Source: Zhengitettix transpicula (lineage: Eukaryota; Arthropoda; Insecta; Orthoptera; Tetrigidae). From it: DNA of 64,000 nt. The stretch covers positions 6,074,001-6,138,000 of the forward strand of contig CM073590.1 of NCBI GenBank assembly GCA_037074705.1, written 5' to 3'. Under the pieces are notes generated by a model. It searched no databases. It was given only the letters and a program-made list of their open reading frames with translations, and had not been told where the DNA came from. A program made the position numbers and the translations under genes. Shown here one piece after another: positions 57,655-64,000 of this stretch; within the stretch, counting starts at the first letter, position 1, and each line of letters opens with the position of its first letter.

Positions 57655-57850
57655 CGCATGCTAATGAGTTTGATTCCAAGGACTTCGAAGTATTGCTCCA
57701 GCTTTTAGGCAGAAAGATACAGAAAAAATAAAGAAGAGGCAGAGAACTCATTCCACCATCAATGCGTTGGCAGTGACACTGGGCTCTCTGGTAATTGGAG
57801 AATAGTTCACTAGCCTAAATACCTATTTAGGATATTGAAGCAACTTATAT
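57655..57850 (+). mobile_element. PIF/Harbinger transposase fragment
   Basis: Plus-strand frames read DFEVLLQLLGRKIQKK, an in-frame stop, RRGRELIPP, then after a shift NALAVTLGSLVIGE and FTSLNTYLGY. This is the order of the N-terminal part of Harbinger nucleases (F-x-x-LL-x-x-VG, then ERLAVTLRFLATG, then S-x-x-LSY-x-FRIS). Only this fragment survives. Confidence 0.55.
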
Positions 57851-57974
57851 CAGCTAAGAAAAGCTGTTTTCAAATTGTTTATATTTTTCTACGTCATATA
57901 CGGACACTTTTTGGCCAGCTCTTCAATAACTATTTTCTTTTTAGTGCAATTATTATATTCGGGACTAGTCACTT

Positions 57975-58115
57975 CCCACAAATACCAGTGCAGTTGTGTT
58001 TCTCTAGGCTCTTCTTAGCACCTGACGAAAGGCACAAAGATCCCAGAAACGTTGTGTGCTATTTATATTACCTTTTTGTCTGTATTGGCTATCTTTCTTC
58101 TTCATTATTCGTTAA
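57975..58115 (+). repeat. Dispersed repeat family B, single copy
   Basis: CAGTTGTGTTTCTCTAGGCT, CTGACGAAAGGCACAAAG, ATCCCAGAAACGTTGTGTGC, TTTTTGTCTGTATTGGCTAT. One of the best-preserved copies and not part of an inverted pair. Confidence 0.65.
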
Positions 58116-58119
58116 TCTA

Positions 58120-58775
58120 TTAAGAGTAAAACTTTCTCCGTTGGCAACATCTTGATAATAAACAAGCAAAAATACAAGAAAATCAACGAAGCGTTCTCTA
58201 GAACTCACAGCGGATAACTAGGGACTAGTGATGGGGGTCGAAATCACTTCACTGTTAAAAATAACGTGTTACTGGAAAGTAACTGCTATCGCGGTAACGT
58301 GTTACTGAAGCTAATACGTGATTGAATCACTCTTAACATTCTTCGACTCGCGGTCGTTGTGGAGGAGCATAAGAAGACTGGGAGGCCCCTGGCGGCCTGT
58401 AATGGAGTAAATCACGCTGCTACTCCGGGTAACGTCGCTGAGAAAGTGATTTGGCCGGTGATGAAATGATTTTAAGATAGCGTTTAACCGGGTACGGAAT
58501 CCAGGGAAAAAAGAGTTGAGAATAAGAAGCACTTCTTAGACAGATAAATCTACTGAATTAAGTCTATTTCAGAAAGGCTGATATCGCGGCACTTTGCAAC
58601 TGACTGAGGAAATGTGAGATTTTTCGTCAAATTGCAAGCACGGAGTGAAAGTGACAGGCGCTCTTATTTCATTCTGCAAGAGACATTTTATCATTTTCTG
58701 TATGGAATAAACTAGATACATTACAGATATCCACTAAACATTATATTAAATATTTTTGTAAATACAACAAGTACA
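58120..58775. other. No gene recognised
   Basis: Between the family B copy and the 3' end of the jockey-like element. GC-moderate at 58240-58560 with no recognised domain. Confidence 0.4.
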
Positions 58776-59157
58776 CCATTTTTTTTATTAGACAAAACTT
58801 TTATCTTATGATTATTTGTTGTTACATAAAGTATTAGAGTATATACAATTAAAATTTTGTACATAATTAACCTAGGAAGTTGTCACTTAAGTTAATCCAG
58901 CAATTAACATAATTTGGCAAATTTTTGCTTGTATTATAAGTTGGGTGTCTGAGGGGCAAACATTGTTGAATTTGATGGGATGGATGGAATGGGTGGGTGG
59001 GGTCTGCGGGTATGAGGATGGGGTGGGTTAGGAGGTGCCAGAGTGTTCTGGGGGGAAGGATGAGGTCGATAGGGCGTTTTCTCTTGAGACGACGTGCGTA
59101 TGGGGGTGGGGGAGGATTTCAATGGAATTGCTGGATCGTGGTGTTAGGATGGTTGAA

Positions 59158-60327
59158 GGTGCTTTTGATTAATGAGGTTACGGATTTGGTGATTATTGAG
59201 TTGACTTGGGGAAGTTTAATGATGAAATTTCTGAGGTACCAGGGAGAGTTAGTGATGGTGCGAAGTATTATGTTTTGTTTGGTTTGGGTTTTGTCTGAAT
59301 GGGTTTTGGCTGTTGCTCCCCATATGGATGAGGCGTAGGACCAGGTGGGTTGAATTATGGAGAGATATACTAGGCGTTTCGTGCTGAGTGTGAATGGGGA
59401 CTTTCTGTTTAGGAGAGGATATAAAGTTCTGAATTTAAGGTTAATTTTAGAGAGGAGGTGTTTAATGTGAGGCTTCCAAGAGAGTTTTGAATCGAAGATG
59501 AGTCCTAGGTAGGTGGTTTCTGTTTTTGTGCGTATTTCGGCGTTGTTTAGATAGAGGTGGATGTGCGGAGGAGGATTTTTGGATAGTGTGAATGGGACGG
59601 TTACTGATTCGCCATTGTTTGGACCAGTGTTCTAGGTGGCTGAGCGCTGACTGAAGAGGTTGGATATTGGAGGTGAGAGAGGAGGTTTGGTAGGAGATGG
59701 CAATGTCGTCTGCGAAAAAGATTGTGCTTGTAGCGGGATGTTGTGGAATATCGTGGGAGATGATGTCGTATAGGAAGGGGGCAATGACGCTTCCTTGGGG
59801 GACGCCTGCAGCGATCGGGTGGGGTTGAGAGATGTGGTTATTTATTTTGATGGAGAAGGTTCTGTTGGAGAGGTAGTTGAGGAGTATTCTATAATGGGTG
59901 TCATTTAAATAATCTTTGATTTTTGAGAGAAGGGAAGGGTGATGAATTTTGTCGAACGCTTTTTCTATGTCAATAAAAGTGGTGATACAGGATTTGCGTT
60001 GTTCGAAGGAGATGTTTATGAGGTTGGAGAGGGAGTATAATTGATGGCAGCAGGAATGTTTTTGGCGAAAACCGTATTGTGTGTCAGGAACTAGCTTTTA
60101 ATTAGGATAGCAGAACCGCCTTTTCTGGAGGAGCTGGGATGGTCGGCTCTGTAGGTTTTATAATTTGGGATGTTGTAAGGCTGTGTGGGGATGAGTTTGG
60201 TTTCGGTTAATAGCAGGAGATCAATGTTGTTTTTTTGTAGGAAAAGGTTAATTTCGTGGTATTTATTGGTAGCTCCTCGGGCGTTCCAAGTGCATATGGT
60301 AAGGTATTGTGGGGGAGGATGCGTCAT
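59158..60327 (-). pseudogene. ORF2 of the jockey-like element: endonuclease start fused to reverse transcriptase end
   Basis: Starts MTHPPPQYLTICTWNARGAT, the first strand of an APE-type endonuclease, and continues through LLLLTETKL and GGSAILIKS. A stop (TAG) follows near 60092, and the sequence jumps at once, in another frame, to mid reverse transcriptase: LVPDTQYGFRQKHSC, TFIDIEKAFDKI, AAGVPQGSVIAPFLYDI, TSTIFFADDIAIS (catalytic ADD intact). A further shift lies near 59620. The end carries KQNIILRTITNSPWYL to a stop at about 59128. About 450 codons (endonuclease core and first half of reverse transcriptase) are missing relative to a full ORF2; that figure is my estimate from family layout. 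Confidence 0.8.
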
Positions 60328-62037
60328 TTTTGGGTGTCCATTAGCTTGGGGATTATTGTGGTTAGGAATTGGATTAAAGGTGTGATGATGGATATAAGGT
60401 TGTCTATTTTAGAATACAAGGAGAAGAGTAGGTTATTTTGGTTAGGCGAGTCAGCATTTGTTTGTTGTGGGATTTTTGGGGTGTAAGTGGGGTGAGTTTG
60501 TTTGACGATATTGGCGTAGGATGTAGCGCCAGTATTGCTTTGTGGAGTTTGGGATGTAGATAGATAAGTTTGTGGACTGAGGAGATGTGGTTGCTGTGGT
60601 TTTTGAAGTGCAGGCAAATGGGTTGTGATAGGTTTTGTGTAGGATGATTGGAGGGATTTAAATATTGGGCAGCCTTTGTAGTTTGCCGTATGGTTACCAC
60701 GGCAGTTTGTGCATACGGGTGGAGTGGTTTTTGGGATTGGGCATTTATGGGTGGGTGGTTGGTATCACAGCGCACGCAGCGGAGGGGATTAAAGCAGTAG
60801 TTTTTTGTATGGCCATAGTTCTGGCATCGGAGACACTGTGGGATGTATTTTGTTGGTTTCGGAGGTTCAAATTTTATTTGGCAATGATATAGGTGGGTGA
60901 GGTTGTAAATGGTGTGGTTCTTGGGGCCGGGGAGAAGGTCGAGAAAGAATAAGGGAAGTTCAATTTTGGTGATGGGGTGTCTTACTGGAAGGAGTTGTGC
61001 AGCGGAGTATCACAGTTCTTTCAGTTCTGAGATGATTATGTTTTGGTCGGCTTTTGAATGTATGCGCTCAGAACAACGCGGAGGTTTCTCTCTGATTTTA
61101 TTTGAAAAGTATAAAATTCGGCGTTGTTGTTTTGGAGATAAATTATGGCGTTTCTAAAATCGGGAATGGTGCTAGTTTTTAGTTTAAGTTTTTGTTCCTG
61201 CATGATGTAGGTAAAGGGCGAAGTACAGATGGTTTTCATTTGTTGGAGCATTATGTTTATAATGTCTGTATTATTGATGAAGATTGGAGGTGGTTTTTTG
61301 GGAGTATCTATGTGGATTTGGTTGATTGTAGGTTCGTCGTCAAGGGTTTGTAATAGTTCAAACGTGTTAGTGGTGGTGAATGGTGTGTTGGATATGGTTT
61401 TGGAAGATGAGTTTGAAGGGAGGCTGGATAGATTGTTAGCAGTTTTCCGCTTTTTTGTTTTTGTTTGAATTTGGGGGGAGAAAGGAGTGGAAGGATAGTC
61501 CGTCGATTCGGCACTTAACGCACTCACTGTATCGTCGTCGGAGAAGTCCATGATGGCGGCTGGTTGTTCGATGTGATGGTGTGTAGACGTGTCCTGTAGT
61601 TTGTTGATTTGAGGCTGTGGCTGTGCGGATCCTGGATGGGCAGCTGATTTCCTGTTTGCAGGTTGGAGTTTGAAGATGTTGTGGGACGAGGCGGCGTGTT
61701 GATCTTCTGTGACGTCGTCTACGACGTCCATTTGAATGGTGTTGACTCGATGCTTTGTCGCGTGGGGTGACCCCTTGGATGCAGTAGTTGTGGTTCTCGA
61801 TGATTTGTAAAGATTTTTTGATTGGTTTCTTCTGCGATGAAAAGTGATGAATAGTGGGTCCGATAGCGTGCGGTTTAAGTGGCCTGGGTCGCAGTCTATA
61901 ACCGGTAGCAGTTTGTAAACAAGAGCGTGCTCGGCTAGTTGCAAGGTTAGATGTGGAACGTTGCACGGTCGGGCTGGAAGTGAAGTACACCATAAAAACA
62001 ATAGACATGGTGAGAACAAGGACAACGGACCACTCAT
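60324..62037 (-). pseudogene. ORF1 (gag-like) of the jockey-like element, frameshifted
   Basis: Open at 61036-62037 (333 codons), rich in Ser, Thr and Asn, with a NDTDIINIMLQQMK-like gag middle region and a PRE_C2HC-type part (PDFRNAIIYLQNNNAEFYTF). Further down, after shifts, comes a CCHC zinc knuckle CLRCQNYGHTKNYC near 60795-60835 and a second decayed one. The frame then recovers at 60324-60617 and ends LMDTQK. The true start is probably one of the Met codons near 61730 or 61550; the first ~100 codons overlap possible LTR sequence. Its product would package element RNA. Shifts between 61036 and 60617 mean no intact protein. Confidence 0.7.
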
Positions 62038-62192
62038 TTTGCCAAAAAACTATTACGGAAAAACAAGCGCGTCCTATCCGGACGGAACAGAAAATCAAAC
62101 ATAACTAACTTCCAAGCGTCCAAACACATAAAGCTATCGCGTCAAAGAGTAAATGACTATTAACAAAGCAAATACATTCGATTTTCTCCAAC

Positions 62193-64000
62193 ACGCTCTC
62201 CAATCGACTGTATGAATTGTTAAGAAGTCATCCCCCCAGCTTCACGCAAGCGAGTAAACACTTGTTTACCCAACGGCTTAGTAAACAAATCTGAAAGTTG
62301 CTTCCTGGAATCTACGTGTTCCACTATTACAGTACCTGCGAACACGCACACCCGAACAAAGTGGTATCTTTGTGGAATTGCGGATTCTTTGTCAACTTGA
62401 TAGCAATTTCATTATCAACACGTAACACTGGTGTGTCTATTTTTACTCTTAACTCCCGCATCAGTCACACAAACCACAACAATTCCTTCACTCCTTCACT
62501 TTCCGCGACATATTCCGCCTCGGTAGTTGATAATGCCACAGACTTCTGCAGCTGACTCGACCAGGAAACAGCAGCTCCGTTGAGCGTAGTCACGAAGCCG
62601 TTGGAGGAACGCCTCGTCCTCACGTCGCCAGCGAAGTCCGCGTCGGTGAACGCCTCCAGTACCAGGCTGCTCTGCGTTTGAAAATAATTCCGTGCGATGT
62701 TGTACCTCTTAAGAATCTCAATATACGCTTCACGTCCGACCAATCTGAGTGTGTTGGTTTATCCATACTCTTGCAGACTTTGATACCGAAAATGCGATAT
62801 CAGGTCTGGTAGTACAGGCCAAGTACATTAAGCAGCCGACAGCGGCTTGAAAAGGGACCGATTCTTCACATAACTTCGTATTATATGCGCAGATGCCAAC
62901 TTTATCAGACGGAGTGGTAACAGAATTTAACTTATCCACATTGAAGCGTGTGAGCATTCTTGAAGTATAACCTAACTGGTTCATAAATATTCCATCTGGA
63001 TGCGACTGTATTTGTATTCCTAGAAAACAGTCCAATGACCCAACTGTTATGCAAAATTCGGTCTTCAACTTGTTTACAGATACGTCAACATCAGACGCGT
63101 CACTTCCGGCAATCAGACCGTCATCCACGTAAATAGCTACTATCAGTTTCTTAAATTCGTTATTGCGTATAAATAGACATGGATCTGGTTTGCTTGCAAC
63201 AAAACCATTCTCTGACATGAATTGATCAATCCTTGAATTCCAACATCGTGGTGACTGCTTAAGTCCATATAAGCTTCTAAGCAGCTTACACACACGGACA
63301 CTACCATCGTCAAACTCGTCAGGCTGTTTCATATATATTTTTTTAACATCAAACTGCTTCAAGTGCAGCTTCTCACTGGCCGCCATTGCCAACAATGTAC
63401 GCATAGGACTGAAGGTTTCGTCAAAGTCTATGCCAGCTCTCTGAGAAAAACCTTTTGCAACCAGGCGAGCTCTATACCTGTCAACAGAACCGTCAGCATT
63501 TAATTTTAAACGTAGCACCCAACGATTATCTATCACACGTCCGCCTTTTGGCAACTCAACCAAATTCCATGTGTGCATATCTTTGAAGGCCTGCATCTCT
63601 TCCTTCATTGCTTCATACCACTGTGTGCAATCCGGCGTCGCCATGGCATCAGAAAATGTAGGAGGATCTCTGTTATCAGCCGACATCATAACAGCAGCTA
63701 GAGCTGTTTTATTCTTGAATCCGACCTCAAAATCACCTGACGTCTGCCAATCCGGCGCCCGACGTTCGCTTGTAGTCCGTCTTAAAGCATCGACTTCGTT
63801 ATCTTGCTTATTACTGCTTGGTTCGGTGTCTCCGGACAGGTCACAACTTGTAGATAGAGAACATTTAAAATCCAGATCAACGCTCTCCGGAACAAAACAT
63901 TCACTCGGACCTGCTTTAATAGATTTTGTGCACACCCTTTCTGGCTTGAATTGCACATAATGTGTCTTTATAACTTTTTCTTTAGATGGGACCCATACAC
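62193..64000 (-). mobile_element. Copia-type LTR retrotransposon, 3' part, runs off the right edge
   Basis: Minus-strand pol (reverse transcriptase and RNase H) followed by a terminal stretch ending GGMTS. About 30 bp further, TGTTGGAGAAAATCG (starting near 62193) resembles the TGTTGG start of Copia LTRs, so the 3' LTR probably begins there. Its end was not found; the jockey-like element follows directly on the same strand and may be inserted in the LTR. The gag, protease and integrase would lie beyond 64000. Confidence 0.85.
62210..64000 (-). pseudogene. Copia pol: reverse transcriptase and RNase H, decayed
   Basis: A 408-codon frame (63956-62730) holds the Copia reverse transcriptase: MKEEMQAFKDMHTWNLVELP, NRWVLRLKLNADGSVDRYRA, RLVAKGFSQRAGIDFDETFS, LYGLKQSPRCW, AIYVDDGLIAG with the catalytic YVDD, and YLACTTRPDIAF. 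Between LKQFDVK and KIYMKQP the usual AFL-x-G-x-LEEE segment is missing, an in-frame deletion of about 9-10 residues. Frameshifts near 62755 and 62675 lead to RNase H (FTDADFAGDVRTRRSSNGF, VALSTTEAEYVAESEG), then a stop and another shift before the end. A dead copy. Confidence 0.85.

Larger units (their letters stand above)
58778..62100 (-). mobile_element. Jockey-like non-LTR retrotransposon, internally deleted
   Basis: Minus-strand element with both ORFs recognisable: a gag-like ORF1 and the start and end of an ORF2 (endonuclease, reverse transcriptase). The 3' end probably lies at an A-run (AATAAAAAAAATGG, minus reading) near 58778. The 5' end is uncertain because ORF1 is open up to 62037, immediately against what looks like the 3' LTR of a Copia element. 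The DNA is noticeably GC- and C-rich in coding sense, unlike flanking AT-rich DNA, implying a recent arrival. Frameshifts and an internal deletion of roughly half of ORF2 make it non-autonomous. Confidence 0.85.

Noticed and set aside
61436..62098. 220-codon minus-strand frame as a gene
   Set aside because: It is an alternate frame of the jockey-like ORF1, which has the gag-like composition and domain order.
1..64000. CRISPR arrays, bacterial operons or rRNA genes
   Set aside because: No regularly spaced direct repeats and no prokaryotic gene organisation; spliced genes show eukaryotic DNA.

Overview
The window is animal nuclear DNA, most likely from an arthropod (probably an insect) with a large, AT-rich, transposon-dense genome. 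Evidence: spliced genes with GT/AG introns, a complete ADAM17/TACE-type sheddase gene closest in layout to insect Tace, mariner, Copia, jockey-like, Penelope-like and PIF/Harbinger relics, tRNA-derived SINEs, and no prokaryotic operon structure. The species cannot be named from the sequence.

Two cellular genes are supported, both on the minus strand. (1) A gene whose first coding exon lies at 27831-28023 and whose second lies at 3870-4060. They are joined by a ~23.8 kb intron and continue beyond the left edge. It encodes a multi-pass membrane protein, tentatively of the fatty acid hydroxylase/sterol desaturase superfamily. (2) A complete Tace/ADAM17 gene, start codon at 55535 and stop at 35375, rebuilt here from 13 coding positions with every splice phase agreeing (725 or 728 residues). 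Its layout is signal peptide, prodomain with cysteine switch, RxKR furin site, HExxHxxGxxH metalloprotease, disintegrin-like and membrane-proximal domains, one transmembrane helix and a short tail.

The most notable observation is that coding position 8 of Tace exists twice, in tandem (40044-40182 and 41460-41607). The two exons are ~61% identical, share start and end phases, and differ by exactly three codons. Using both would break the frame. This is the signature of mutually exclusive exons, and it swaps the strand and loops lining the substrate cleft just upstream of the zinc site.

The rest is repeats. 1-35 kb (mainly the long intron of gene 1, then the space between the genes) holds a fold-back element (7186-8264) and a solo arm of the same family (18905-19325), two mariners plus a fragment, a LINE (15150-17215) with two related 3' tails elsewhere, a Penelope-like remnant (5130-5640), tRNA-derived SINEs, and many copies of two unnamed dispersed families. 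These are called here family A (~470 bp) and family B (with a hammerhead-ribozyme-like core). A Penelope-like element with GIY-YIG remains and a PIF/Harbinger-like element sit in Tace introns. 57.6-64 kb holds a Harbinger transposase scrap, an internally deleted jockey-like element and the 3' part of a Copia element, the last two both on the minus strand. A ~0.9 kb stretch of staggered open frames at 29.1-30.0 kb is unexplained.
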